This document shows positions 1 through 8,700 of a stretch of 64,000 bases of DNA, piece after piece. Below the pieces are notes generated by a model. The model saw nothing but the letters and a program-made list of their open reading frames with translations. It was not told the DNA's origin and did not search any database. This stretch comes from an uncultured Oscillospiraceae bacterium. GTDB lineage: Bacteria; Bacillota; Clostridia; Oscillospirales; Oscillospiraceae. The stretch spans positions 1 through 64,000 of the forward strand of contig CANQJZ010000009.1 in NCBI GenBank assembly GCA_947624385.1. Direction: 5' to 3'. The position numbers and the translations under genes were made by a program. The stretch's first letter is position 1. Each line of letters starts with the position of its first letter.

Positions 1-224
1 AGGGCCTTGTCGATGGTGCGCTTGATGTTGTCGTTGGGCATATTGGCGGCCTTGGCCTTGGTGATGACGGCGGCCAGGCGCATATTGTTTTTCGGGTCGC
101 CGCTGCCGCCTTCCTTGACCGCCACGATGATCTCACGGGCGATCTTGGTGAAGGCCTGGGCCCGCTTGGCGTCTGCCGCGCCCTTTGTCTTTTGTATGTT
201 GTGCCATTTGGAATGTCCGGACAT
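1..224 (-). CDS. yebC: YebC/PmpR family transcriptional regulator (partial, N-terminal 74 residues)
   Basis: The minus-strand frame opens with ATG at 224 and runs off the left edge of the window, so only the first 74 codons are present. The peptide begins [11 protein letters not shown] and continues with [19 protein letters not shown] and [13 protein letters not shown], which is the very conserved start of the YebC/PmpR family (usually about 240 residues). Members bind DNA or act on translating ribosomes; the exact role here cannot be told. An AGGGGG ribosome binding site lies about 8 bases upstream. It follows the SipL-like gene on the same strand but has its own promoter just after that gene's stop codon. 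Confidence 0.95.
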   Translation of the reverse strand, partial: MSGHSKWHNIQKTKGAADAKRAQAFTKIAREIIVAVKEGGSGDPKNNMRLAAVITKAKAANMPNDNIKRTIDKA

Positions 225-259
225 GGTTTTTATCCCCCTGTATCGTTACGTTACAGGTC

Positions 260-288
260 ATTGTAGCATAATTTTTTACCAGAATCAA
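260..288 (-). promoter_or_regulatory. Sigma-A type promoter of yebC
   Basis: Reading the minus strand, TTGATT (288-283) is followed after exactly 17 bases by TACAAT (265-260). The predicted start of transcription near 253 leaves a leader of roughly 30 bases before the yebC ATG. The -35 box begins directly after the stop codon of the SipL-like gene. Confidence 0.65.
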
Positions 289-1791
289 CTATCTTGCCTT
301 GGGAATTAAAAGAAGTCCCGCCGTCTGCTCCCCATTGGCGGCGGCAATGGCCTCCACCGTGGAGTGATATTTCTTCGCCACGGCCCACATATCCGCCCCC
401 GGTTCCAGCCGCACCAAGCATATGGACGGCGCCGCCGGCGCCGCTGCCGCCGCCTCCTGGTCCTCTTCGATCGCGCCTATGACATCTATCGTCCTGGTGG
501 TGACCGCTATAGCCTCCATTTGCAGCACGGCCCGCACGTCCAGCGCGCCGGCCGCCGCGCCGCAGTAAACGTCCGCGGCCGTAACGGTCACGCTGTGGAG
601 CGCCGTCCCGGTGGGGATATCCGTGGTGAACTCCGCCGACAGGCGGCACCGGGCCGTTGTAAAGCCGCCGTCCTCCTGCTGCAGCACCGCCCGGATATTG
701 ACCGTCGTCTTGACCGTCTCTCCTTCCACCGTGACGCCGCCCACGGCGGCGGACGCCGCGATGACCTCGCCGGCGCTGCCGATGAGATCGGCGCTGCCCG
801 TCACGGTCTGGCGCATGGACACCGGCTGGGCCGCGCTCACAAGGCTCAGTTCCGACCTCTGGCCCGCCAGCACGGTCCGGTTGCTGTACGCGTCGGCGAT
901 ATAAGTTATCTCCCGCATCTGGCGGCACACCGTCTGGGCCACCAGGTGCAGCTCCGCCTTGATCTTCCCGTCGGCGTCCTGGCGCTCGGGCAGGTCGAAA
1001 TACGCGCCCGTGAACATCATCGTCACCCCGGCGGTCACGTCGGCGGCCTCCACGCCCACCTCCATGATCTGGGACAGCTCCGTCTCATATTTGCCGGACC
1101 AGACGCGCCCGTCGGCCCCGGCCAGCAGCAGCGACGCCCGGATACGGCCCCGGAACACCACCTTACCGCTGACGTATTTCACGTCCTCCAGTTGCGCGTC
1201 CACCCGCTGGAGCATGATCCGGTCCGCCTCCGCGCAGCCCGCCGGCAGCGCGTACTCGTCCGTCACCACGAATGTCTTCTCCCGCACGTCCGCCACCGCG
1301 GCCATCGGGGCCGTGCGCGTGAGGATATGGATGGCGCCGGTCTCCTCCGCCAGACCGGAGGCGATCTCCACCGTGTACTTTTTGTACACCGTGGCCTCGC
1401 AGTCCACCTCCGCCCGGACGGACAGCTTGCGGGAGTTGACCATTTTCGCGTCGATGGCCCGGACCCGCAGCCGGGCCACGGTCTGGCAGTCCTGGTCCGC
1501 GCCGGGCGCGTCCATGCGCACCTCCACCGGCACCGTCACGCTCAGGCTCTGCAATCCCCCGCCGGTCTCCGGCACGTACATCACCGATACGCTCACCGAG
1601 GCGGCCAGGGACACCGCCCCGGCCTCCGTCTCCTTACTGCGCAGCGTGATGACGCCGTCCGCGTCGATGACAGAACCCACGTCCGGCATAGCGTCCGGGA
1701 CGATGCTCTCGGCCGCGAAATCCCGGCTGAGGCTCCCCGTCCAGACCGGGACCAGGTGCTCATAGTTATCCTTTTTCAGGGACGTATCCAT
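289..1791 (-). CDS. SPOCS (DUF3794) and LysM domain protein, SipL-like spore morphogenesis protein
   Basis: A 500-residue protein without a signal peptide. Its body is made of repeated beta-rich DUF3794/SPOCS modules (the opening motif IVPDAMPDV is typical), and the last 45 residues form a LysM domain (PGADMWAVAKKYHSTVE). This SPOCS-plus-C-terminal-LysM layout is that of SipL, which in Clostridioides links SpoIVA to the forespore surface during coat assembly; that role is inferred here from architecture only. The start has a good AAGGAG site. It is the last gene of the long minus-strand run but has a possible sporulation promoter of its own. The family also includes other coat proteins, so the exact SipL assignment is less certain than the spore role. 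Confidence 0.85.
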   Translation of the reverse strand: MDTSLKKDNYEHLVPVWTGSLSRDFAAESIVPDAMPDVGSVIDADGVITLRSKETEAGAVSLAASVSVSVMYVPETGGGLQSLSVTVPVEVRMDAPGADQDCQTVARLRVRAIDAKMVNSRKLSVRAEVDCEATVYKKYTVEIASGLAEETGAIHILTRTAPMAAVADVREKTFVVTDEYALPAGCAEADRIMLQRVDAQLEDVKYVSGKVVFRGRIRASLLLAGADGRVWSGKYETELSQIMEVGVEAADVTAGVTMMFTGAYFDLPERQDADGKIKAELHLVAQTVCRQMREITYIADAYSNRTVLAGQRSELSLVSAAQPVSMRQTVTGSADLIGSAGEVIAASAAVGGVTVEGETVKTTVNIRAVLQQEDGGFTTARCRLSAEFTTDIPTGTALHSVTVTAADVYCGAAAGALDVRAVLQMEAIAVTTRTIDVIGAIEEDQEAAAAAPAAPSICLVRLEPGADMWAVAKKYHSTVEAIAAANGEQTAGLLLIPKAR

Positions 1792-1824
1792 GATGCTATC
1801 GCTCCTTGCATGATATTCTAAGCA

Positions 1825-1854
1825 AGGTTATGCCCGCCTGCGGGCTCATATGAC
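1825..1854 (-). promoter_or_regulatory. Possible sigma-E-like sporulation promoter of the SipL-like gene
   Basis: On the minus strand, GTCATATG (1854-1847) is followed after 14 bases by CATAACCT (1832-1825). The known mother-cell sigma-E consensus is roughly GTCATATT, 14 to 16 bases, CATACAAT. The -35 half matches well; the -10 half matches only in CATA and the last T. The position (start near 1818, ATG at 1791) and the gene product fit mother-cell expression. Confidence 0.35.
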
Positions 1855-1858
1855 AACA

Positions 1859-2011
1859 TCAGCACTTCAATAGCCATATCCCGCCGCCGATCAGCAGCGC
1901 CGCGCCCACCAGCCACCAGAACCACCCCGGCAGTATCAGCGCCAGCACGATCACCGTCCCCGCGCATATGGCCGCGTAGGCGCAGAAGCTGCCACGTCCG
2001 TTTTTCCGCAT
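1859..2011 (-). CDS. Small hydrophobic membrane protein, 50 residues, unknown function
   Basis: The ATG at 2011 is preceded by a GGGAGG site with about 9 bases spacing; a longer in-frame reading would overlap rsgA and has no better start. The peptide begins MRKNGRGSFCAYAA and holds two hydrophobic stretches (about residues 12-27 and 30-48) around a PGWFWWLVG turn, ending in LLKC, so it should sit in the membrane as a hairpin. It lies 50 bases after rsgA, in the neighbourhood where other Firmicutes carry rpe and the sporulation peptide gene spoVM, but it does not resemble SpoVM. I do not recognise the family. Confidence 0.7.
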   Translation of the reverse strand: MRKNGRGSFCAYAAICAGTVIVLALILPGWFWWLVGAALLIGGGIWLLKC

Positions 2012-2061
2012 AAAGACCGCCTCCCACCCATTATATGGGCAGGAGGCGAAACCTGTGCAAT

Positions 2062-2949
2062 TCAGGTGGTTTCCAGCGTCCAGCGGTCCAGCTTCTCCGC
2101 TTCTTCGTATAGCCGCAGATAGGACGCGTACCGGCTTTGGGCGATCAAGCCCCGTTCCGCCGCGTCGCGGACAGTACACCCGGGCTCCGCCCGGTGGGTG
2201 CAGTCGTCAAAGCGGCAGCGGCCCAAATAGGGCCCGAACTCCGGGAAAAGCCCGGCCAATTCCTCCGGCAGGACGGGCGTTTCCGTCTCGTCCCCAAAAG
2301 ACGCAAAACCCGGCGTGTCGGCCAAAAGCGTGCCGTCCCCGATGTCGAACAGCTCCACATGCCGGGTCGTATGCCGGCCCCGGCCCAGTTTTTCGCTGAC
2401 CTCGCCGGTGGGGATGGAAAGCCCCGGCGCCAGGGCGTTGATGAGGCTGCTCTTGCCCACGCCGGAGTTACCGGTGAAGCAGCATATCTTGCCCCGTATG
2501 GCTTCCCGTAAGGCCTCGACGCCCTGCCCGGTCACGGCGCTGACGGGATAGACGCCGTACCCGGTGGTCCGGTATATCTCCAAAAGCTTCTCGCCCGGGT
2601 CCAGGTCGCATTTATTGACCACCAGCAGCACGCCGCAGCGATTTTTCTCGCACCGGACCGTGACCCGGTCGGCGAGATAGGGATCCGTCACCGGCAGCGC
2701 GGCGGACAGCAGCATGACCAGATAGTCCACATTGGCCACCGCCGGGCGGCCGAACGCGTTTTTCCGGGGCAGTATCTCATCCACCGCGCCGGTGCCGTCC
2801 GGGTTTTCCGCGATACGGACCCTGTCGCCCACCAGCGGGACAAGCCCCTCCCGCCGAAAGCGGCCTCTGGCGCGGCATTGGACCAGCGCGTCGGGCGTGC
2901 GGACATAGTAAAATCCGCTGAGCGCCCGCATGATGACGCCTTCGGTCAC
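2062..2949 (-). CDS. rsgA: Ribosome small subunit-dependent GTPase A
   Basis: RsgA (YloQ/CpgA) is a circularly permuted GTPase that checks late 30S ribosome maturation. The motif order shows the permutation: G4 NKCD (112-115) comes before G1 GNSGVGKSS (160-168) and G3 DTPGF (211-215). The N-terminal OB fold is followed by the GTPase and a C-terminal zinc site (Cys245, Cys250, His252, Cys258). The frame opens with GTG at 2949, inside the stop codon of prkC (GTGA overlap); an internal ATG at 2931 is the other possible start and would remove six residues. Coupling to prkC/prpC is conserved across Firmicutes, where RsgA is a known PrkC substrate. Confidence 0.96.
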   Translation of the reverse strand: MTEGVIMRALSGFYYVRTPDALVQCRARGRFRREGLVPLVGDRVRIAENPDGTGAVDEILPRKNAFGRPAVANVDYLVMLLSAALPVTDPYLADRVTVRCEKNRCGVLLVVNKCDLDPGEKLLEIYRTTGYGVYPVSAVTGQGVEALREAIRGKICCFTGNSGVGKSSLINALAPGLSIPTGEVSEKLGRGRHTTRHVELFDIGDGTLLADTPGFASFGDETETPVLPEELAGLFPEFGPYLGRCRFDDCTHRAEPGCTVRDAAERGLIAQSRYASYLRLYEEAEKLDRWTLETT

Positions 2950-4778
2950 TCTGCACCGCCGTTGCTCGCGGCAGAGGAATTTCTGGCGTTGGCCGGGCCG
3001 GTACCGATGGTCAGGTACACCTGCGCGCCGCTGACGATCTGGGTGTTGGGTTCATAGTTCTGCCACAGGACCTGGCCGTTCTGTTCGGCGGTGGAGCTGG
3101 TATAGGTGATCTGGTCCTCGGTGCAGATAAGCCCCTTGCGCTGCAGGGCCAGCAGCGCCGCGGATTTTGTCAGGCCCACCACGTTCGGCACGTCCGTGTA
3201 CGTCACCACCGGGCCGGCGCTGACGTACAGCGTCACGGTGCTGCCGCTGACCACGCTCTGGCCGGGGGCCGGGTCGGAGCTGACCACATAGTTCTCGGTT
3301 ATCGTGTCGGACTGCTGGCGGGTGACGATCACGTTCATGCCCATGCCCTCCAGCTGCACCTGCGCCTCCGTAAAGGGCTTGTTCACGATGTCGGCCGGCA
3401 TGTTCTCCATCTGGATGCCAGAGCTGACCGTCAGCGTCAGGTCGATGCCGTCGGTGACCTTCATGCGGTTGGAGTTGGCCGGCGGGTCCTGGTCCATGAT
3501 GACGCCCTTTTCATAGGACGGGTCCGCCTTGTACACCACCCTGATGTCGTAGGTGGCGTTGACATCCTCGTCCGCAGTGACGGTCTCGATGTTCTCCCCC
3601 ACAAAGCTGGGCAAAATCACCCGCTCGGCGTCGGAGAAGATATCCGCCAGCCAGTACCGCCACACGAATATGAACAGTCCCAGCGCGAATATCCCCACCA
3701 GCGCGAAGCCCAGCAGTGTGCTGATCTTGTTGGCCCTCGTCCGCCGGCGGACATAGCCCTCCCGGGACAGCTCCCCCGCCTTGCTGATACGGGGCACGTT
3801 CTTGCGTATGACGTGTACCTCGTCGTGTACGATACGCACCGGCGTGCCCTCCCCGTCGGCCGCGCCATATTCCGGCGCGCCGGCGGCTTTGCCGCGGGTC
3901 TTTTTCTCCTGCACCGGGGCGGGCGAGTCCGTGATGCTCTCACGGGCAAAGTCCTCCAGGTCGGCCAGCATCTCGTCCGCGCTGGGATAGCGCTCGTCCG
4001 GGTCCGGCTCCATGGCGTGCAGGGTGATGTCCTCCAGCTCCTCCGGAATTTTCGGGTTGAACTGGCTGGGCGCGTCGGGAATGACGGAGTACTGCTGCAC
4101 CGCCACCTGCTCCACCGTCTTGCCGTCGAAGGGCAGCTTGCCGGTGAGCATCTCGTACATGACCACGCCCATGGAGTATATATCGGACCGGGCATCCACC
4201 GCCTCGCCGTGGGCCTGTTCGGGAGAGATATAGTGGATGCTCCCCACCGCCTCGGCGGACGCCTGCTCGGACACGACGGCCTCCTCGATCTGCGCGATGC
4301 CGAAGTCGGCGATCTTCACCCCGCCGTCGGGCAGGATCATGATGTTCTGGGGCTTGATGTCCATGTGGATGATGCCCCGGCTGTGGGCGTGGGACAGGGC
4401 CCGGACCACCTGTGTGGACAGGCGCAGCACCTCCTGCCAGGGCAGGACGAGCTTTTTGCGCATGTACTGTTTCAGGTTGATGCCGTCCACGTACTCCATG
4501 ACGATGTACTCCGTGTCGCCGGATACCACCACGTCATAGACCGCCCGGATATTGGGGTGGCTGAGCATGCCCACCGCCTGGTATTCCTTGCGGAACTGGC
4601 GGCGGCTCTCCGCGTCCATGGCCACGTCGTCCCTGAGCACCTTCACGGCCACGTCCCGCTGCAGCTGCTGGTCGTACGCCTTGTACACCACGGCCATACC
4701 GCCGATACCCAGAACAGAGTCGATCCTGTACCGGTCATCCAGTATTTTCCCAAGACGCCAGTTGACCTTATTTTCCAT
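2946..4778 (-). CDS. prkC: Membrane Ser/Thr protein kinase with three PASTA domains
   Basis: A 610-residue PrkC/Stk1-type receptor kinase. The kinase domain spans about 15-275: glycine loop GIGGMAVVY (24-32), lysine in VAVKV (46), catalytic loop HMDIKPQN (138-145), and DFG (158-160). One transmembrane helix (about 353-376) leads to three extracellular PASTA repeats (about 387-456, 457-526, 527-600), which in this family sense muropeptides or lipid II. The usual HRD of the catalytic loop is HMD here, so the arginine that normally contacts the phosphorylated activation loop is missing. The stop overlaps rsgA by 3 bases and the start lies inside the prpC end by 11 bases, so the kinase, its phosphatase and RsgA are translated as a unit. 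Confidence 0.96.
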   Translation of the reverse strand: MENKVNWRLGKILDDRYRIDSVLGIGGMAVVYKAYDQQLQRDVAVKVLRDDVAMDAESRRQFRKEYQAVGMLSHPNIRAVYDVVVSGDTEYIVMEYVDGINLKQYMRKKLVLPWQEVLRLSTQVVRALSHAHSRGIIHMDIKPQNIMILPDGGVKIADFGIAQIEEAVVSEQASAEAVGSIHYISPEQAHGEAVDARSDIYSMGVVMYEMLTGKLPFDGKTVEQVAVQQYSVIPDAPSQFNPKIPEELEDITLHAMEPDPDERYPSADEMLADLEDFARESITDSPAPVQEKKTRGKAAGAPEYGAADGEGTPVRIVHDEVHVIRKNVPRISKAGELSREGYVRRRTRANKISTLLGFALVGIFALGLFIFVWRYWLADIFSDAERVILPSFVGENIETVTADEDVNATYDIRVVYKADPSYEKGVIMDQDPPANSNRMKVTDGIDLTLTVSSGIQMENMPADIVNKPFTEAQVQLEGMGMNVIVTRQQSDTITENYVVSSDPAPGQSVVSGSTVTLYVSAGPVVTYTDVPNVVGLTKSAALLALQRKGLICTEDQITYTSSTAEQNGQVLWQNYEPNTQIVSGAQVYLTIGTGPANARNSSAASNGGAE

Positions 4779-5520
4779 GTTCGGCGCCGCCTTTCTTCGG
4801 ATAGATCACGATCGCAGTCACATTGTCCCGGGCGTCATTTTCGATGGCCTCCCGGATGAGCACCTGGCAGGCCGTCTCGGCGTCCTGCTCCGCCAGGAGC
4901 ACGCGGTGGAGCTCTGCGTCCTCCAGCGCTTTGGTCAGCCCGTCCGAGCACAGGAGGAACCGGTCCCCCTCCCGGATGGGCACGGAAAACACGTCGCTTT
5001 TCACGAACCTGTCGCTTCCAACGGCGCGGGTGATATATCGCCGGCCGGGGTGCCGCCGGCCCTGGGCCTGGGTGATCTCCCCCCGGTCGATCATCTCCTG
5101 GACCACGGAGTGGTCCTTGGTGATCTGCAAAATGCCGTCCTTGGCGATTCGATAAGCGCGGCTGTCGCCCACGTTGACGAAATAAGCCATACCCTCCCGG
5201 AAATAGCCGCCCACCAGCGTGGTGCCCATGCCGTCGTATTCCTCGGCGCGCTCGGCCAGGCGGTAGACCTTCCGGTTGGCCGCGTCCGTGGCCTGACCTA
5301 AGATCTCGCCCGCGTGCTCCCCGTCCGACGCCTCCAGCGCGGCCCGGGCAAAGGCGAAAAACCGCCCCGCCGCCAGGTCGCTTGCCAGCAGCCCGTGGAC
5401 CTCGCCGCCCATGCCGTCGCACACCACGGCCAGGACCCCGCCGCCGACGGCGCCCAGATCAAAAGAATCCTGATTCTCGGTCCGATAACCGCCCTTGTCG
5501 CTTGCTCCACAGAAATTCAT
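4768..5520 (-). CDS. prpC: PP2C-type Ser/Thr protein phosphatase
   Basis: A 250-residue, soluble PPM/PP2C phosphatase, the partner that reverses PrkC phosphorylation. Metal-binding motifs are in place: ENQD near residue 15, DGMGG (35-39), and later GDSRAY, SDGL and DNVTAIVI. The length is normal for the PrpC/Stp group. ATG at 5520 overlaps the rlmN stop by four bases (ATGA), indicating translational coupling. The gene order rlmN-prpC-prkC-rsgA matches Bacillus subtilis. Confidence 0.96.
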   Translation of the reverse strand: MNFCGASDKGGYRTENQDSFDLGAVGGGVLAVVCDGMGGEVHGLLASDLAAGRFFAFARAALEASDGEHAGEILGQATDAANRKVYRLAERAEEYDGMGTTLVGGYFREGMAYFVNVGDSRAYRIAKDGILQITKDHSVVQEMIDRGEITQAQGRRHPGRRYITRAVGSDRFVKSDVFSVPIREGDRFLLCSDGLTKALEDAELHRVLLAEQDAETACQVLIREAIENDARDNVTAIVIYPKKGGAEHGK

Positions 5521-6563
5521 GTCTTCCTCATCCGCCCGCGGCGAAGCTGTCCGCAGGCCGCGTCGATATCGCTGCCCAGCCGCCGCCGGACCGTGGCGGT
5601 CACGCCGGCGTCGCCAAGCGCCTTGGCAAAGGCCCGTACCGTATCCTCGTCGGATGGCTCCAGCCCACGCTCCGGGACATAGTTGAGCCGTATAAGATTC
5701 ACGTGACTGCCGGTACCCCGCAGCCGCTGGGCCAGCAGCCGTGCGTGCCTGGGCGTGTCGTTCACACCCCGGACCATGGCGTACTCAAAGGATATGCGCC
5801 GCCCGGTGACGCGAAAATACCGCTCACAGGCGTCGTACAGCGCGTCCACGCCGTAGGCCGCGTTCACCGGCATGAGCCGGGAGCGCGTCTCGTCGTCCGG
5901 CGCGTGCAGGGACACGGACAGTGTCAATTGTAAATGAAGACCGGCCAGTTTGTCAATCGCTTCCACCAATCCGCAGGTGGACAGGGATATATGCCGCATG
6001 CCGATGTTGGCCCCCTCCGGGTCGTTCACCAGCGTGAGAAACCGCATCACATTGTCGAAATTGTCCAGCGGCTCGCCGATTCCCATGAGCACGATGTTGG
6101 ATATCTCCGCACCCGCCGCGATACCGGTGCGCAGCACCTCGTCCAGCATCTCCGAGGCCGTCAGGTCCCGTATCTTCCCGCCAATCGTGCTGGCGCAAAA
6201 GGCGCAGCCCATCCGGCACCCCACCTGGGACGAGATGCACACGGAATTGCCGTGCTTATAGCGCATGAGCACCGTCTCCACGCTCTCCCCGTCGGGCAGC
6301 TCCCAGAGAAATTTCTCCGTCCCGTCCAGCGCCGACGTCTGCCGCCGCAGCATTTTCAGGCTGGGAATTTGATAGGCCCCGTCCAGCGTCTCCCGCAGGG
6401 CCCTGGGCAGGTCGGTCATCTCGTCGAACCCCGTCACGCCCCGGCCCAGCCAGCGGAACACCTGCCTGGCCCGGTAACCGGGCAGACCAAGCGCCGCGAA
6501 TTCCGCCGCCAGCTCCGCCGGGAGCATCGCTTTTATATCTTTTTTGCCCGATCCATCCGGCAT
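5517..6563 (-). CDS. rlmN: 23S rRNA (adenine2503-C2)/tRNA methyltransferase RlmN
   Basis: A radical-SAM enzyme that methylates A2503 of 23S rRNA and A37 of some tRNAs. The cluster motif CRMGCAFC and the preceding QVGC are present, as are GEPL and the C-terminal GSDIDAACGQL with the methyl-carrying cysteine. I place the start at ATG 6563 (protein begins MPDGSGKKDIKAML, 348 residues), which matches the family length; the same frame stays open further upstream but that part lies inside rsmB and has unrelated composition. The chosen start overlaps the rsmB end by 31 bases and has no strong ribosome binding site, so an ATG at 6527 remains possible. Confidence 0.93.
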   Translation of the reverse strand: MPDGSGKKDIKAMLPAELAAEFAALGLPGYRARQVFRWLGRGVTGFDEMTDLPRALRETLDGAYQIPSLKMLRRQTSALDGTEKFLWELPDGESVETVLMRYKHGNSVCISSQVGCRMGCAFCASTIGGKIRDLTASEMLDEVLRTGIAAGAEISNIVLMGIGEPLDNFDNVMRFLTLVNDPEGANIGMRHISLSTCGLVEAIDKLAGLHLQLTLSVSLHAPDDETRSRLMPVNAAYGVDALYDACERYFRVTGRRISFEYAMVRGVNDTPRHARLLAQRLRGTGSHVNLIRLNYVPERGLEPSDEDTVRAFAKALGDAGVTATVRRRLGSDIDAACGQLRRGRMRKT

Positions 6564-7780
6564 ATATAAAACCCGTCCGTTCCGTCCATATCCGGCCAGA
6601 AAGTTTTCTCCGCGACCTTTGCAAAATCCGCGTGTACGCCCAAAAACGCCTCCGTGACCGCCTCGTTCTCCGCCCGCCGCCAGGTGCACGTGGAATAGAC
6701 GAGCCGCCCGCCGGGCCGCACCGCCCGGGAAATGGCCTCCAAAAGCTCCGTTTGCAGTTCCGGCAGACCGTCCAGCTCCCCCTTGGGCCGGTAGCGCACG
6801 TCCGGCTTTTTCCGGATCACGCCCAGTCCGCTGCATGGCACATCGGCGAACACCGCGTCATAGTCCCCGCCGTTTATCTCACGCGCATCCCCCGCCTGAC
6901 ATTCGATGCAGGTCAGGCCCATCCGCTCCGCGCCGCTTTTGACCAGCGCCAGCTTTTTGGCGATGATGTCCCGGGCCATCACAAGGCCCTGATTTCCCAT
7001 GGCGATGGCCGCGGCAAAGCTCTTGCCGCCTGGGGCGGCGCATGCGTCCAGTACCCGCATACCCGGCAACAACGCCGCTATTTCAACAGCCGCGTGGGCC
7101 GCCGGGTCCTGCACGTAAAAAAGCCCCTTTTGAAACGCGTCCGACCGGGTGATGTCCCCCGCCCTGTCCAGGACCAGCCCCGCCGGCGTGCGGCGAAGCG
7201 GGAGAAGCTTTCCGAGCGCCGCCTCGTCCGTCCGGCAGGTGTTGCCCTGCACGTACACGGGCGGTTCGGCGTTGTCCGCCGCCAGCACGGCTTCTGCGCC
7301 CTCATAGCCCCGCAGGGCCAACAGCTCTTCCGCCAGCCACAGCGGGTGACTGTACCGGGTAGCGAGGTATTCCGCCGTGCCCTCGCCCGGTATTTCCGGC
7401 AGGTTTTCCCGTTCCCGGTCAAGCCGCCGCAGCACTGCGTTGACCAGCCCCGCGGCACGGCCGTAGCCCAGCGCCCGACAGGCGCTCACCGCCTCGTTCA
7501 CCGCCGCGCTGGCCGGTATTTTGTCCATGAACAGCAGCTGATAGGCCCCCAAACGCAGGATATCCCGGACCTTCGGTTCCAGCCGGCCGCTTGTAAACGC
7601 GTCAATATAGTGGTCGCACAGGGCCATATTTTGCAGCACGCCGTAAAACATCCTGGCGGCCAGGGCCGTATCACGCCCATCCAGGCCCCGTTTCGCGGCG
7701 ATGCTGTCCATCACCTGCCGGCTCCATGCGCTGTCCCTGCGAAAACGCTCCAGCGCTTCCAGCGCCGCCATTCTGGGCAT
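6533..7780 (-). CDS. rsmB: 16S rRNA (cytosine967-C5)-methyltransferase RsmB
   Basis: A 415-residue protein with an N-terminal NusB-like RNA-binding helical domain (about 5-130) and a C-terminal SAM-dependent m5C methyltransferase. The SAM site is seen in LDACAAPGGK, and the two cysteines of the mechanism in DVPCSGLG and VYSTCTW. ATG at 7780 lies two bases after the fmt stop and is preceded by GGAGG located in the fmt end. The position between fmt and rlmN is as in Bacillus (yloM). Confidence 0.95.
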   Translation of the reverse strand: MPRMAALEALERFRRDSAWSRQVMDSIAAKRGLDGRDTALAARMFYGVLQNMALCDHYIDAFTSGRLEPKVRDILRLGAYQLLFMDKIPASAAVNEAVSACRALGYGRAAGLVNAVLRRLDRERENLPEIPGEGTAEYLATRYSHPLWLAEELLALRGYEGAEAVLAADNAEPPVYVQGNTCRTDEAALGKLLPLRRTPAGLVLDRAGDITRSDAFQKGLFYVQDPAAHAAVEIAALLPGMRVLDACAAPGGKSFAAAIAMGNQGLVMARDIIAKKLALVKSGAERMGLTCIECQAGDAREINGGDYDAVFADVPCSGLGVIRKKPDVRYRPKGELDGLPELQTELLEAISRAVRPGGRLVYSTCTWRRAENEAVTEAFLGVHADFAKVAEKTFWPDMDGTDGFYICRMDRAKKI

Positions 7781-7782
7781 GG

Positions 7783-8700
7783 TCAGACCTCCATGGGGTG
7801 GCCCAATAAATAAGCCCCCGCCGCCATCCGCTTGCCCCCGGCCGCCTGTATCTCCGTGAGCAGTATCGTCTCATGCCCGCCGCAGGCTACCTCGATGCCG
7901 TTTTTGTCGGCGCGGACGATAGTCCCCGGCGCTTTTTCCGTAGGCCTGTACGTGTATTCGGCCTTGAACACCTTAAAATCCGTCCCGGCCAAATGCGCCG
8001 TGGCGCATGGCCAGGGCTGCATGCCGTATATATGCTTGCACACCATGCGGGCCGGCTTTGTCCAATCGATAGGCGATTCCTCGCGGCGCAGCGGCGGCGC
8101 GTACGTGGCAAGGCTACCGTCCTGGGGCATGCGCGGGGCAACGCCGGCCTCGATGGCCCGGATGGTCCTTACCAGCAGCTCCGCGCCCATGGGCGCGAGC
8201 CGGTCGAATAACTCCCCGCTGGTCTCGGTCTCGCCGATGGCCGTCTCGGCGGTGTATATCGTGTCACCCTCGTCCATGCCGGAGGACAGATACATGGTGG
8301 TCACGCCTGTGACCGCGTCGCCGGAGAGCACCGCCCGCTGGATAGGCGCGCTGCCCCGGTACCTGGGCAGCAGCGAGCCGTGGACGTTGACGCAGCCGTA
8401 TTTGGGCAGGGCCAGGATATCGTCCGGGATGAGCCGTCCGTATGCGACGACCGCGATAAGGTCCGGGGCCAGCTCCCGCAGGATGGCCAGCGCCGTACCG
8501 TCCCGCAGCTTTTCCGGCTGGTACACCGGCACGCCCGCCGCCAGGGCCGTTTTCTTCACGGCGCAGCTCTCCAGCTTATGGCCCCGGCCCTGGGGCTTGT
8601 CCGGCTGACAGAACGCCCCCACGACATCAAAGCCCTCGTCCAGCAGCTTTTGCAGGGAGCACGCCGCGAAGTCCGGCGTGCCCATGAACACGATCCTCAT
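7783..8700 (-). CDS. fmt: Methionyl-tRNA formyltransferase
   Basis: Transfers a formyl group from 10-formyltetrahydrofolate to initiator Met-tRNA. The 305-residue sequence begins MRIVFMGTPDFA and contains the folate/catalytic motif NVHGSLLPRYRGSAP with Asn, His and a downstream Asp (TGVTTMYLSSGMDEGD), then an OB-fold C-terminal domain. ATG overlaps the stop of def by four bases (ATGA). The def-fmt pair is near universal, because Def removes the group that Fmt adds. The formate-activating enzyme Fhs at 43.9-45.5 kb feeds the same pool. Confidence 0.97.
   Translation of the reverse strand: MRIVFMGTPDFAACSLQKLLDEGFDVVGAFCQPDKPQGRGHKLESCAVKKTALAAGVPVYQPEKLRDGTALAILRELAPDLIAVVAYGRLIPDDILALPKYGCVNVHGSLLPRYRGSAPIQRAVLSGDAVTGVTTMYLSSGMDEGDTIYTAETAIGETETSGELFDRLAPMGAELLVRTIRAIEAGVAPRMPQDGSLATYAPPLRREESPIDWTKPARMVCKHIYGMQPWPCATAHLAGTDFKVFKAEYTYRPTEKAPGTIVRADKNGIEVACGGHETILLTEIQAAGGKRMAAGAYLLGHPMEV

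Noticed and set aside
364-1821. A long open frame of 485 codons on the plus strand opposite the SipL-like gene.
   Set aside because: GC-rich genes here keep the opposite strand open by codon bias. The peptide is Arg/His/Gly-rich without domains, and the minus-strand protein is clearly real.
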